32,870 nt of DNA from Ignavibacteria bacterium (GCA_014879675.1 JACSRQ010000178.1:1-32870), one strand, 5' to 3'; shown: positions 14,978 to 22,838, counted from the stretch's first letter. Made by a program: numbers and translations. Notes: generated by a model from the sequence alone, not told the origin.

Positions 14978-15031
14978 GTTCGGGTAGAATGTAGTTGTTG
15001 GTGAAAAGAAAAACGATAGGGGTAAAATGCT

Positions 15032-15055
15032 GTTGTTGGTGATAACACCAACAAC
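15032..15055. repeat. Hairpin palindrome in the first intergenic array
   Basis: gttgttggtg, loop ataa, caccaacaac: a perfect 10-bp stem. A further gttgttggtg at about 14994 precedes it as a direct copy of the left arm. There is no coding function and no T-tract for termination. Confidence 0.7.
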
Positions 15056-15078
15056 GGGGGGAAATCATGCTCTAAATT

Positions 15079-15114
15079 CCCCTCTGGAGAGGGGTGACAT
15101 TGCGAAGCAATGTC
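15079..15114. repeat. Pair of adjacent small hairpins
   Basis: CCCCTC-TGGA-GAGGGG (15079-15094) is followed one base later by gacattgc-gaa-gcaatgtc (15096-15114). The series continues as ctgggtgtgttgtc. Short dispersed palindromes of this look are common between genes in this phylum. No ORF uses the segment convincingly. Confidence 0.65.
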
Positions 15115-15141
15115 TGGGTGTGTTGTCACAGAATCGTTCAA

Positions 15142-15236
15142 TCGTTTCAGCAGAGTCTCTCCGCAGCAGGACTCTGCGTACGGGTTCACTTCTTTTCCAG
15201 AGTCCTGCTAACGCAAAGACTCTGGTAAGTACTGAA
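15142..15236. repeat. Double-hairpin REP/MITE-like element, copy 1 (partial)
   Basis: Starts TCGTTTCAG. Outer arms cagagtctct (15151-15160) and aaagactctg (15215-15224) and inner arms ggactctg (15169-15176) and cagagtcc (15198-15205) are complementary. The element can fold as one long hairpin or as two CAGAGTC...GACTCTG hairpins. Relative to copies 2 and 3 it ends early, at gtaagtactgaag, and lacks the CATTCCCGC palindrome on the right. Confidence 0.8.
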
Positions 15237-15292
15237 GCTTAAGATTCAATTTTGTTTTTTGAAAGCCTGCAATATAATTGCGGGCTTTTTTT
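15236..15292 (+). repeat. Terminator-containing direct repeat, right copy
   Basis: Second copy of the 14920-14977 segment, starting agcttaagattc. It contains its own hairpin (15262-15288), so a transcript passing the first terminator meets a second. It has no gene of its own directly upstream. Confidence 0.8.
15262..15292 (+). terminator. Second, duplicated intrinsic terminator
   Basis: aaagcctgcaat, loop ata, attgcgggcttt, then T-tract. The stem is the same as that at 14946 with a changed loop. Confidence 0.8.
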
Positions 15293-15366
15293 ATATCTAA
15301 AAAAATCAATAGTTTAAGCTGTGTATTTTATGACTTAGGTCATTTTATTTAATCTGCAGTATGGGT

Positions 15367-15374
15367 TATATTTG
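15367..15374 (+). promoter_or_regulatory. Bacteroidota-type -7 box upstream of the YCF48/unnamed-module gene
   Basis: TATATTTG fits TAnnTTTG exactly. A transcription start shortly after it would lie downstream of the TTG codon at 15372 and about 50 bases before ATG 15432, which supports the ATG start. No clear -33 element is seen. The 15293-15366 stretch before it is AT-rich and otherwise featureless. Confidence 0.38.
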
Positions 15375-15431
15375 AAATATCACAGAGGTAATCGTGACAA
15401 ACTCATTGGTCTCTTAACTAATACCAAAATT

Positions 15432-17915
15432 ATGAAATCCCTGAAATTATTAATCGTTTTAACATTTGTGGTAAACAGCTTTCACGTATTTTCGCAGCAG
15501 GGCTGGTATAAACTTCCAAGCGGAACAAATGCCGAGATCAAGTCTATCGCCACCATTAACTCCAAATCATGGGCTGTTGGCGCCGGGGGACTGATAATTC
15601 GAACAACAAATGGCGGATTGAACTGGGAAATTCAGAACTCGGGAACAACCGGCAGTCTGAATTCCATAATATTTGCGTTCAGGCCTGATACGGTTGGTTA
15701 CATTGTTGGTGATAACGGGAAGATCCTGAGAAGTACAAATTCAGGCGAAAGCTGGATATCTGTAAACAGCGGTACCACGGCTAACCTCAATGCAGTATGT
15801 TCGTTAACGGATACTATTTCAGTTCTTGCAGTTGGAGATAATGGCAAGATAATCAGAAGCAGTAATTCAGGATTAACCTGGATAAACATCAATTCAAACG
15901 TTACAACAAAACTCAACTTTGCAGCTGTAAGCTGGCAATATGATATTTTCATAACAGGAGATGGTGGAAAAATACTTCACTCATTTGATTCCGGCTTTTC
16001 ATGGAACCAATCTTCAAGCGGTACGACAAATGATCTGTTGGGAGTGGCGGTTTGCCAATACTGGAATCCCGGACCGAAAGTAATTGTTGTTGGAAAAGGC
16101 GGCAGGATATTGAGATCAACCAACAACGGAGGTAACTGGGTGGCTTTATCAAGCGGAACAACACAGGATCTTAGGTCGATTGTAACTACATATTTATACT
16201 CGGACACGATATATTATTATCTCGCATGCGGCACAGGCGGAACAATGATCGAATCAACAGACGGCATTAACTGGAATTCAAGGGGAGTTCCTTTTTCAGA
16301 TAACCTGAACTGCATTACACTTCAGGATTTTAATACTGGTTATGGTACAGGAGCATATGGTACGATAATCAAATCTTCCGGAAATTATTTCTATGCCGAT
16401 AGTAAACTGCTTGATGCAAACACGATCAGTACGTTTTTCAGAAATGACGGCGGGTTTAATATGCTGAAAAGTCCATCTTCGGCAGGATTTGAATGGCCAA
16501 AAGGCACAGGTTTGCACGCAAGGTATGCGTCTGGACTTTGGCTTGGTGCAATGGTGAATAATGAAGTGAGAGTTGCAACTGCGCAATACGATAACGAATA
16601 CTATCCCGGTTTTACGGATGCCGGTTCTGTACCGCATGGCAGGAATGATACCAATTACAGGATATTCAAAATGATCAGCGGTAGCCCTGGGGCAGACAGG
16701 CAATCATGGCCAAACTCCCTGCTTGGCAATTCTGACCAGGGTGCGCCTGTATACTATGACAGCAGTTCATCTTCATGGAAACCACTGGATTTTGGCAACC
16801 AGACAATGTTTTATTCATATACTGATAGCTACCCGGAATCTCACATTAATTCTTTTGGAGGTAATACACTTCCGCTTAAAGCAGATGTTAAGCAATTGAA
16901 TTTTTCTGTTGATAAATCCGGTGCATTGGGCAATACCGTATTTTCACAATACACCATTATAAACAGAAGTACGGATGTGTGGAATGATCTTTATATAACC
17001 CTCTGGTCTGATGATGACCTTGGCAGCGGGGAAGATGATAAAGTAGGATGTGATTCTTCGCTGGGACTGGGCTACACATACAATTCCGAAAATGTTGATC
17101 CGGTTTACGGAACGGCACCGCCCGCAGTAGGTTTTTTACTGCTTAAAGGAGCCTACCTTTATTCAGGAAGCAGCAATGACACTGCTGTTTTTTGCCGGAA
17201 TAAGCAGAAGACAACCCTCACCGGCTACAGAGATCTGGGAATGAAGACATTTAATTTTGCGATCAATGGTGATCCTACAAACTCTGATCCGAATAATTGC
17301 TTTGAAACTTATAACCTGATGAAAGGTTTATACGTCGATGGAAACACGATATATCATCCCGAAGGATTTGTAACCACACTGCCTTTCTCCGGTGATCCGA
17401 TCTCAAACACAGGCTGGATAGCGCCATACGGCGCAGATTTCCGTTTATATGTAACTACCGGTCCGGTAAATATGAATCCCGGAGATACCCAGGTGATCGT
17501 TACCGCACAGATCATTGGCAGGGGAATAAATAATAAGAAATCTATAGATGTGCTCAAAACATACTCAAGAGAGATCAAAGACTATTATGCAAACTGCTAT
17601 AGCTTAGATCCTATTGGTATTTCAGAAGAGCACAATTATGCCGTGAAGTTCTCACTTGAACAAAATTACCCGAACCCCTTTAACCCGGTTACGGTTATTA
17701 AATATAGTATTCCGTATGAAAGCATGGTATCCATTAAGATCTTCGATATTACGGGAAAAGAAGTTTATAATATGAATGGATCAAGAATTCCCGGAAGTTA
17801 TGAAACAAGATTTGACGGGAGCAATTTAGCCTCCGGTGTTTATTTTTATACTATCCAGGCGATCTCGGATAAAGCTATATTTAATGAAACGAAAAAGATG
17901 GTACTTTTGAAGTAG
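15432..17915 (+). CDS. Secreted YCF48-like propeller plus unnamed acidic module with T9SS sorting domain
   Basis: Exported protein of 828 residues from ATG 15432. This start gives a clean signal peptide (MKSLKLLIVLTFVVNSFHVF). The in-frame TTG 60 bases upstream overlaps a likely promoter box and would bury the signal, so it is rejected. Residues ~24-320 form a propeller with repeats such as RTTNGGLNW, RSTNSGESW, RSSNSGLTW, HSFDSGFSW and RSTNNGGNW, as in YCF48/BNR-like proteins. Residues ~316-720 are a module not recognised from known families, with ASGLWLGAMV, LPLKADVKQLNF, DDDLGSGEDDKVGCD (~527-541) and PPAVGFLLL. The same order of motifs occurs in the protein at 22839-24593. The sorting domain from ~738 (KFSLEQNYPNPFNP) lacks the heptamer tract. 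No function is claimed. The terminator at 17936 closes the unit. Confidence 0.88.
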   Translation: MKSLKLLIVLTFVVNSFHVFSQQGWYKLPSGTNAEIKSIATINSKSWAVGAGGLIIRTTNGGLNWEIQNSGTTGSLNSIIFAFRPDTVGYIVGDNGKILRSTNSGESWISVNSGTTANLNAVCSLTDTISVLAVGDNGKIIRSSNSGLTWININSNVTTKLNFAAVSWQYDIFITGDGGKILHSFDSGFSWNQSSSGTTNDLLGVAVCQYWNPGPKVIVVGKGGRILRSTNNGGNWVALSSGTTQDLRSIVTTYLYSDTIYYYLACGTGGTMIESTDGINWNSRGVPFSDNLNCITLQDFNTGYGTGAYGTIIKSSGNYFYADSKLLDANTISTFFRNDGGFNMLKSPSSAGFEWPKGTGLHARYASGLWLGAMVNNEVRVATAQYDNEYYPGFTDAGSVPHGRNDTNYRIFKMISGSPGADRQSWPNSLLGNSDQGAPVYYDSSSSSWKPLDFGNQTMFYSYTDSYPESHINSFGGNTLPLKADVKQLNFSVDKSGALGNTVFSQYTIINRSTDVWNDLYITLWSDDDLGSGEDDKVGCDSSLGLGYTYNSENVDPVYGTAPPAVGFLLLKGAYLYSGSSNDTAVFCRNKQKTTLTGYRDLGMKTFNFAINGDPTNSDPNNCFETYNLMKGLYVDGNTIYHPEGFVTTLPFSGDPISNTGWIAPYGADFRLYVTTGPVNMNPGDTQVIVTAQIIGRGINNKKSIDVLKTYSREIKDYYANCYSLDPIGISEEHNYAVKFSLEQNYPNPFNPVTVIKYSIPYESMVSIKIFDITGKEVYNMNGSRIPGSYETRFDGSNLASGVYFYTIQAISDKAIFNETKKMVLLK

Positions 17916-17935
17916 GCTGGGGTCTGAAGTCTTGT

Positions 17936-17969
17936 AAAAAAGCCCGCTGCTAAATTGCGGGCTTTTTTT
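17936..17969 (+). terminator. Intrinsic terminator
   Basis: aaaaaagcccgc, loop tgctaaatt, gcgggctttttt: a 12-bp stem with A- and T-tracts, 20 bp after the stop codon at 17915. The GC part of the stem resembles the two upstream terminators. Confidence 0.9.
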
Positions 17970-17987
17970 ATGAGGTAAAGAGTATTC

Positions 17988-18114
17988 TCGTTTCAGCAGA
18001 GTCTCTCCGCAGGAGGTCTCTGCGTACGGGTTCACTTTTTTCCCAGAGCCCTGCTAACGCAGAGACTCTGGAAAGTACCGAGTTCGTTTGTCATTCCCGC
18101 GAAGGCGGGAATCT
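17988..18114. repeat. Double-hairpin REP/MITE-like element, copy 2
   Basis: Begins TCGTTTCAGCAGAGTCTCT. Outer arms are cagagtctct (17997-18006) and agagactctg (18061-18070); one inner pair is changed relative to copy 3. It continues gaaagtaccgagttcg and ends with the perfect hairpin attcccgc-gaag-gcgggaat (18093-18112). The whole 127-bp unit is nearly the same as copy 3, 277 bp downstream. No transposase is present. Confidence 0.85.
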
Positions 18115-18208
18115 TGAGTATACGTATCATCAAAACCTGGCAGGCTATACATCATTTCTTCTCCACATATTTCGCCCGCTTCGGGGCTCAGGTCATTGTT
18201 TCTATCTC

Positions 18209-18253
18209 AGCGATGGGCTGCACCCATCGCTATTATATACCACCCCTTCGGGG
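18209..18253. repeat. Two further palindromes between element copies 2 and 3
   Basis: agcgatggg-ctgca-cccatcgct (18209-18231) is a 9-bp perfect stem. ccccttcgggg (18243-18253) is a short stem with a stable tetraloop, flanked by tatata on the left and gatata on the right. A related degenerate fragment, cgcccgcttcggggc, lies at about 18173. These are non-coding, REP-like units. Confidence 0.7.
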
Positions 18254-18264
18254 CTATGATATAA

Positions 18265-18388
18265 TCGTTTCAGCAGAGTCTCTCTGCAGGAGGACTCTGC
18301 GTTGGGTTCCAATTTTCCAGAGTCCTGCTAACGCAGAGACTCTGGAAAGTACCGAGTTCGTTTGTCATTCCCGCGAAGGCGGGAATCT
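18265..18388. repeat. Double-hairpin REP/MITE-like element, copy 3
   Basis: Outer arms cagagtctct (18274-18283) and agagactctg (18335-18344), inner arms ggactctg and cagagtcc, then gaaagtaccgagttcg and attcccgc-gaag-gcgggaat (18367-18386). This is the best preserved copy. The remaining gap to the next gene (18389-18586) is AT-rich and shows no gene, terminator or convincing promoter. Confidence 0.85.
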
Positions 18389-18586
18389 ATTCTTCCGCTT
18401 CTAGGTCTTTTTAATTTTACCTCTTGCCGTTGATTAGAACAACAAGATCGCAAATCACAGACAGGTCACGAAGTGCTTTCCTAAATGTCTGCGCTGGTTA
18501 CAAAATTCTAAATGGTATTAATCTAAAAACATGCATATTATTGAACTTCAGGAAGGGTATGCCGAACATAAACCCGGGGCTTAAAC

Positions 18587-20335
18587 ATGAAAAAACTAAT
18601 ACTGCTTTCAGCGTTAATATTATTTTTTACCGCTGCTGCAAATTCACAGAACTGGATCACAACAGGCGGCAACCTGCAGCGAAACGGGATATCCGAAATT
18701 ACCGGACCCGGCAGCGTGGCTTCCGCGTACTGGACGGTGAACAGCACAAACACCACAGCGTGGGGGAATTCCGTTTACACTTACAACGATAAATTCGTTA
18801 CCTCGCGAGTTATACTCTCTCCATATACAGGCAGGGTTGAGCTACGCAATATAAACACAGGCGCGTTGATTTGGGAAAAGATGATAAATGCCTCTTCGCG
18901 AATGTATGCAGTTGGATTTAACGAAGACGCGGTTTATGCGCATGACTATAATACAGGCATTCTCTACGCGCTGAACGTATCGGATGGCTCGGTTAAATGG
19001 TCTATTACTTCAGATATGTTCCCCGGCAATACCGGTTTGCTTTTTGCATGCGATGGCGACCCGATAGATAAAGGCCGCCGCATAAATAAGAATACGGGAG
19101 TCGCAAGGTGGACAAACAATTACACAATCCCCGTCGGTCCCGATGGCGGATTCTGCATTTACGGTAATACATATTACCATTGGACAGGTTCGGTTGTCAC
19201 ACCAAAAAAACTTATAGCGATCGATCTTACCACCGGCGCCACAAAATATACTTCGGCGGATCTGCCGGGAGATGGCGACCAGGAAAATGATCTGTGCATC
19301 GGTCCGGATGGCACAATTTACATTTGCCGCGATGGCGGTTCATTGTATGCATTCAGAGATAACGGCAGCGCATTTGTTCAGCAGTGGGTACATACACCCG
19401 GCTATGTTGTAAAGGGTGTCGGAAAAGACGGGACGTTGTATGCTTCAAATATCAACGACCCATCACAGCAAGGGAATAGTAATGTGTACAGGCTGGATCC
19501 GGCAAACGGCAATATGCTTGACTCCGCCCAAACACGCACACCGATGGTTTATTTTGCGGCAGGGGCAGATTCAACCGTATATATCGCAACCGGCGAAACA
19601 TCCAATGGCAGATATGTTGCGTTTTCACCAAACCTGCAAACAGTTAAATGGACTTTGAATACTCCGTACAATTATTACAGCGGGCCATCGCTATCAAAAG
19701 ACGGAATTTTTATAGCCGTGGGTTCCGGCACTGAAATTAAAGCTTACAAGCCTACTATAAACATTAAGCCCGTCGCTGATTTCAGGGCAAGTAAAACGCT
19801 GATCTCAATGAGCGAACCAATTTCATTTTTTGATCAGTCTTCATTCAGCCCGGTTTCATGGTCGTGGCAGTTCCCGGGTTCCAATACGCCGGTTTCAACG
19901 CAGCAGAATCCGGCAAACATTACATACAGCTCTTCCGGAACTTACCAGGTAACTTTGGTTGCAGCTAATGCTTTCGGTAATGATACATTAATCAGAACAT
20001 GTTATATAACAGTGCAGAATGAAACCGGTATCAGCATAACAGGAAATGAAATACCCGGTAAGTACGAGCTTGAACAGAATTATCCTAATCCCTTTAATCC
20101 GGCAACTACGATCCAATTTTCAATAATGCCAAATGCCAAAGCTCAAATGTCAAAGGTTGAGTTAACAGTGTTTGATGTGCTTGGCAAAAAAGTCGAGATG
20201 CTTGTTAATGAAGAAATGGAGCCCGGTACTTATGAAGTAAGCTGGGATGCATCAGACTATCCAAGCGGTGTATATTTTTATACATTAACATCGGGTGATT
20301 TCAAACAAACAAAAAAAATGCTGCTGATCAAATGA
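18587..20335 (+). CDS. Secreted PQQ-like propeller with PKD domain and T9SS sorting domain
   Basis: Exported protein of 582 residues. A signal peptide covers 1-20 (MKKLILLSALILFFTAAANS). Residues ~25-390 form a propeller of the PQQ-like/quinoprotein type, with repeating strands such as NTGALIWEKMI, LYALNVSDGSVKW, GPDGTIYI, SLYAFRDNG and GKDGTLYAS. The tryptophan-docking and metal sites of true PQQ dehydrogenases are not evident, so it is probably a structural or binding protein. A PKD domain spans ~395-477, with SWSWQFPGS and YSSSGTYQVTLVAANAFG. The T9SS sorting domain runs from ~493 (YELEQNYPNPFNP) to KKMLLIK and contains the heptamer tract. The ATG has no clear Shine-Dalgarno. It is probably the first gene of a unit with the next two, with gaps of 36 and 3 bp. 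Confidence 0.9.
   Translation: MKKLILLSALILFFTAAANSQNWITTGGNLQRNGISEITGPGSVASAYWTVNSTNTTAWGNSVYTYNDKFVTSRVILSPYTGRVELRNINTGALIWEKMINASSRMYAVGFNEDAVYAHDYNTGILYALNVSDGSVKWSITSDMFPGNTGLLFACDGDPIDKGRRINKNTGVARWTNNYTIPVGPDGGFCIYGNTYYHWTGSVVTPKKLIAIDLTTGATKYTSADLPGDGDQENDLCIGPDGTIYICRDGGSLYAFRDNGSAFVQQWVHTPGYVVKGVGKDGTLYASNINDPSQQGNSNVYRLDPANGNMLDSAQTRTPMVYFAAGADSTVYIATGETSNGRYVAFSPNLQTVKWTLNTPYNYYSGPSLSKDGIFIAVGSGTEIKAYKPTINIKPVADFRASKTLISMSEPISFFDQSSFSPVSWSWQFPGSNTPVSTQQNPANITYSSSGTYQVTLVAANAFGNDTLIRTCYITVQNETGISITGNEIPGKYELEQNYPNPFNPATTIQFSIMPNAKAQMSKVELTVFDVLGKKVEMLVNEEMEPGTYEVSWDASDYPSGVYFYTLTSGDFKQTKKMLLIK
20124..20160 (+). repeat. Heptamer-repeat tract in sorting-domain coding sequence, copy B
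   Basis: Same tract as at 12564-12600 with one base change (aaaagttga to aaaggttga). Units: tgccaaa, tgccaaa, gctcaaa, tgtcaaa. Confidence 0.8.
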
Positions 20336-20371
20336 CGAAGTCAATTGTTTAGCCAACAATAACAATAAGCT

Positions 20372-21622
20372 ATGAAAACAATATTTATATTCTTATTCAC
20401 TGCCGCAACATTATACTCGCAGGGCTGGTTTGTGCAAACTACATTCAGTCCCGCGCAGTCACTGCAGACGGTCAGGTTCTACGACCAAAACACAGGCTAC
20501 ACTACCGCGCCCTTGTATAACGGGTCTAATTTCAATATTCATAAAACCACCAACGCCGGGCAGAACTGGAGCGATCAGAATTCTGGTTATACCTCGATGC
20601 GGTTCATGGCTATATGGATGCGCCATCCCGATACAGTGTATATGAGCGGGAACGACGGAGTAATAATCAGAACTGTAAACGGCGGGGCCAATTGGGTTAC
20701 TGTTAATTTTGAGTCAACTTTGCAGTTGTGGGGATTGTTTTTCACAAACCAGCAAACCGGATATGCTTCAGGCTCAACAGGCAGGATTATGAAAACTACC
20801 AATGCCGGCGTGAACTGGACGAACCTAAGCTCTCCCACGCAGACTTCGCTAAACTCAATTTACTTCATCAATGAAAATACCGGATTCATTTCCGGCTATG
20901 CCATCGCGCTTAAAACAACCGATGCAGGCGCTTCGTGGGTGAATATGAATGCACCATCGATCAGCGGCTTTGAGAATTTCAGGGAAATATTTTTCTTTAA
21001 TGAAAACCTGGGGCTTTATGTTTCGGATGCAGGAAGAATAGGCAAGACCACAAACAGCGGAGCTAACTGGACTCTTGTGAATTCCGGTACAACACAATCT
21101 CTGTTTGGGGTTTACTTCATTGATATGAATACAGGTTATGCATGCGGCAATGCAGGCGCTATCATACGCACAACTGATGGCGGCGATAACTGGTTTCCTC
21201 AAACCTCCCCATTGAATGAGATCCTGACAGACATTTGGTTCACCTCTGCATCTACTGGTTATATTTCAAACTGGTCGGGGAAGATACTGAAAACCACCAA
21301 CGGGGGAATCACTTTTGTTGAACCTATCAGCAGCGAAATTCCAAATGCTTATCGACTAGAGCAGAACTACCCCAACCCGTTTAATCCGGCAACTACGATC
21401 CGGTTTTCTGTAATGCCAAATGCCAAAGCTCAAATGTCAAAAGTTGAATTGACAGTATTTGATGTGCTCGGCAAGCAAATCTCAACACTTGTTAATGAAG
21501 AAATGAATCCGGGCACTTATGAAGTGAACTGGGATGCATCGGATTTTCCCAGCGGGATTTATTTTTATGAATTGCGTTCAGGCAGTTTCAGTCAAACAAA
21601 AAAAATGATATTGCTCAAATAG
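20372..21622 (+). CDS. Secreted YCF48-like seven-repeat propeller with T9SS sorting domain
   Basis: Exported protein of 416 residues. A signal peptide covers ~1-16 (MKTIFIFLFTAATLYS). Seven turn motifs mark the blades: KTTNAGQNW, RTVNGGANW, KTTNAGVNW, KTTDAGASW, KTTNSGANW, RTTDGGDNW and KTTNGGITF. Each is preceded by a NTGY/LGLY strand with glycine. The count of seven fits a closed propeller. YCF48-like repeats were named from a photosystem II assembly factor, but in T9SS cargo they are common and their role is generally unknown. The sorting domain from ~325 (YRLEQNYPNPFNP) to KKMILLK contains the heptamer tract and is very close to that of the upstream PQQ-like protein. It lies 36 bp after that gene and 3 bp before the phosphoesterase gene. 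Confidence 0.9.
   Translation: MKTIFIFLFTAATLYSQGWFVQTTFSPAQSLQTVRFYDQNTGYTTAPLYNGSNFNIHKTTNAGQNWSDQNSGYTSMRFMAIWMRHPDTVYMSGNDGVIIRTVNGGANWVTVNFESTLQLWGLFFTNQQTGYASGSTGRIMKTTNAGVNWTNLSSPTQTSLNSIYFINENTGFISGYAIALKTTDAGASWVNMNAPSISGFENFREIFFFNENLGLYVSDAGRIGKTTNSGANWTLVNSGTTQSLFGVYFIDMNTGYACGNAGAIIRTTDGGDNWFPQTSPLNEILTDIWFTSASTGYISNWSGKILKTTNGGITFVEPISSEIPNAYRLEQNYPNPFNPATTIRFSVMPNAKAQMSKVELTVFDVLGKQISTLVNEEMNPGTYEVNWDASDFPSGIYFYELRSGSFSQTKKMILLK
21411..21447 (+). repeat. Heptamer-repeat tract in sorting-domain coding sequence, copy C
   Basis: Identical over 37 bases to the tract at 12564-12600. The flanking sorting-domain sequence is also similar but shows more differences. Confidence 0.8.
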
Positions 21623-21625
21623 AAT

Positions 21626-22756
21626 ATGTCCTCATTGCTTTATAAATGTGCCCACGTACTGCAGGCTTTGTTAGTTTGTGGTTTTGTTTCCATGCTGTTC
21701 GCAGGACAGGCGGATTCAACCGAAAATATCGATACTTCAGGGATTGGACTTGATGGACCGTATATTTTCTACAGTGATGACCGTATAATTTCAAAACAGG
21801 TTGTTAGCATCGGCGGCCAATTTATCGCGCAGACCGATACTTTTGCCGCAGGTGATAATCCGATGTTTAAGTGCAACCTCCCCGGCTCCAATGGATTCCA
21901 ATTTACACTCGCCAAAAGTATTCCCTTTCAGGAATCAGTTTACCCAATGCCGGAAAAGATCATAGCAATTTCCGATATCGAAGGGAATATTGTTCCGTTC
22001 AGAGAATTCCTGATCAACAATGGTGTAATTGATAATGCTAATAAGTGGATATTCGGCAAGGGACATCTTGTCATCCCCGGCGATGTTTTTGACCGCGGTC
22101 TGAATGTTACCGAGTGCCTGTGGTTCATATATTACCTCGAGCAGGATGCAGAAAAAATCGGCGGGAAGGTTCATTTCATTTTGGGAAACCACGAAATTAT
22201 GAACATGAACGGTAACATTAAGTATGTAAGGAAAAAATATACCGACAATGCCAATCTGCTCGGCGCAGATTACAATCATCTTTATACACCTGCAACTGAG
22301 CTTGGCCGCTGGCTTGAAAGCAAAAATATAGTTGAGAAGATCGGCGACTATTTGTTCCTGCATGGGGGAATTTCGAAAGAGGTAAATGAACAGAATGCGG
22401 CAATTGAATCCATAAACAGTACAGCACGTGAGTATTATTTCCGCAGCAAGGATGCAAAGCTGTATGGCGATACACTTGTAAAACTTCTGTATAACTCAAA
22501 GCTTTGCCCGTTCTGGTACAGGGGTTATGTTGATGAAACGATTCTGGAAACGGATCTTGATAACACGCTAAACGCCTTCGCCGTTAACAAGATCGTTGTG
22601 GGGCATACCATTGTTGCTGATGTGCGTTATTTCTACAATAAAAAAGTGATCGGTATTGATACCGATCATGCGGAAGGTGATACCGAAGGCCTGCTTATAG
22701 AAAATGGTGTTGAGTACAGGATTGAAAGATCAGGTTCCCGTACACCTGTAAACTGA
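21626..22756 (+). CDS. Exported PPP-like (Shewanella-like phosphatase group) metallophosphoesterase
   Basis: Predicted periplasmic or surface phosphoesterase of 376 residues. A signal segment covers ~8-28. After a ~80-residue N-terminal region, the calcineurin-like core has SDIEGN (117-121 region), GDVFDRG (152-158), GNHE (187-190), HGGIS (246-250) and GHT (326-328). This order is that of the PPP phosphatase superfamily, closest to bacterial Shewanella-like members. In most PPP enzymes motif I is GDxHG; here the His metal ligand is Glu119. I recall other Bacteroidota relatives with the same SDIEG form, so it may be a subfamily trait. There is no T9SS sorting domain, unlike its neighbours. ATG 21626 lies 3 bp after the stop of the propeller gene, which points to translational coupling. 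The substrate is unknown. Confidence 0.88.
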   Translation: MSSLLYKCAHVLQALLVCGFVSMLFAGQADSTENIDTSGIGLDGPYIFYSDDRIISKQVVSIGGQFIAQTDTFAAGDNPMFKCNLPGSNGFQFTLAKSIPFQESVYPMPEKIIAISDIEGNIVPFREFLINNGVIDNANKWIFGKGHLVIPGDVFDRGLNVTECLWFIYYLEQDAEKIGGKVHFILGNHEIMNMNGNIKYVRKKYTDNANLLGADYNHLYTPATELGRWLESKNIVEKIGDYLFLHGGISKEVNEQNAAIESINSTAREYYFRSKDAKLYGDTLVKLLYNSKLCPFWYRGYVDETILETDLDNTLNAFAVNKIVVGHTIVADVRYFYNKKVIGIDTDHAEGDTEGLLIENGVEYRIERSGSRTPVN

Positions 22757-22794
22757 AACTCTTTTTTTGCATTCCCGTATAACATAGAATTTGT

Positions 22795-22802
22795 TATCTT
22801 TG
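22795..22802 (+). promoter_or_regulatory. Bacteroidota-type -7 box
   Basis: TATCTTTG fits TAnnTTTG exactly, within ttgttatctttggaac, 37 bp before ATG 22839. A similar ttgttgtatattttgg precedes the Asp-box gene at 12898. The T-run ending in TTTG at 22769 is too far upstream for the usual -33 spacing. Confidence 0.4.
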
Positions 22803-22838
22803 GAACATAATTGCTTTGCAACCTTAATTTAAACTAAA

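Noticed and set aside
14959-15242. Open reading frames on both strands across the first palindrome array (for example NPYAESCCGETLLKR on the minus strand)
   Set aside because: They run through hairpins and element copy 1, and similar peptides recur from the other copies (NPYAETSCGETLLKR near 18030). They are translations of the repeat, not genes.
15372-15431. An upstream TTG start extending the protein at 15432 by 20 residues
   Set aside because: The extension is hydrophilic, would bury the signal peptide and overlaps a promoter-like TATATTTG box.
18114-18404. A 96-residue frame ending in CHSREGGNL
   Set aside because: It spans repeat copy 3 and the palindromes. The CHSREGGN peptide is the translation of the CATTCCCGCGAAGGCGGGAA hairpin, a frequent artefact in gene calls.
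14920-18586. CRISPR-like array from the repeated elements
   Set aside because: Only three copies occur, unevenly spaced and 95-127 bp long, with internal palindromes; there are no cas genes.
18424-18792. A 122-residue frame overlapping the start of the PQQ-like protein gene
   Set aside because: It overlaps the signal peptide and propeller of a well-supported gene in another frame and has no recognisable domain.
18587-20335. Calling the PQQ-like propeller a quinoprotein dehydrogenase
   Set aside because: No PQQ-binding residues or Ca site are evident, and the PKD and sorting domains point to a surface protein.
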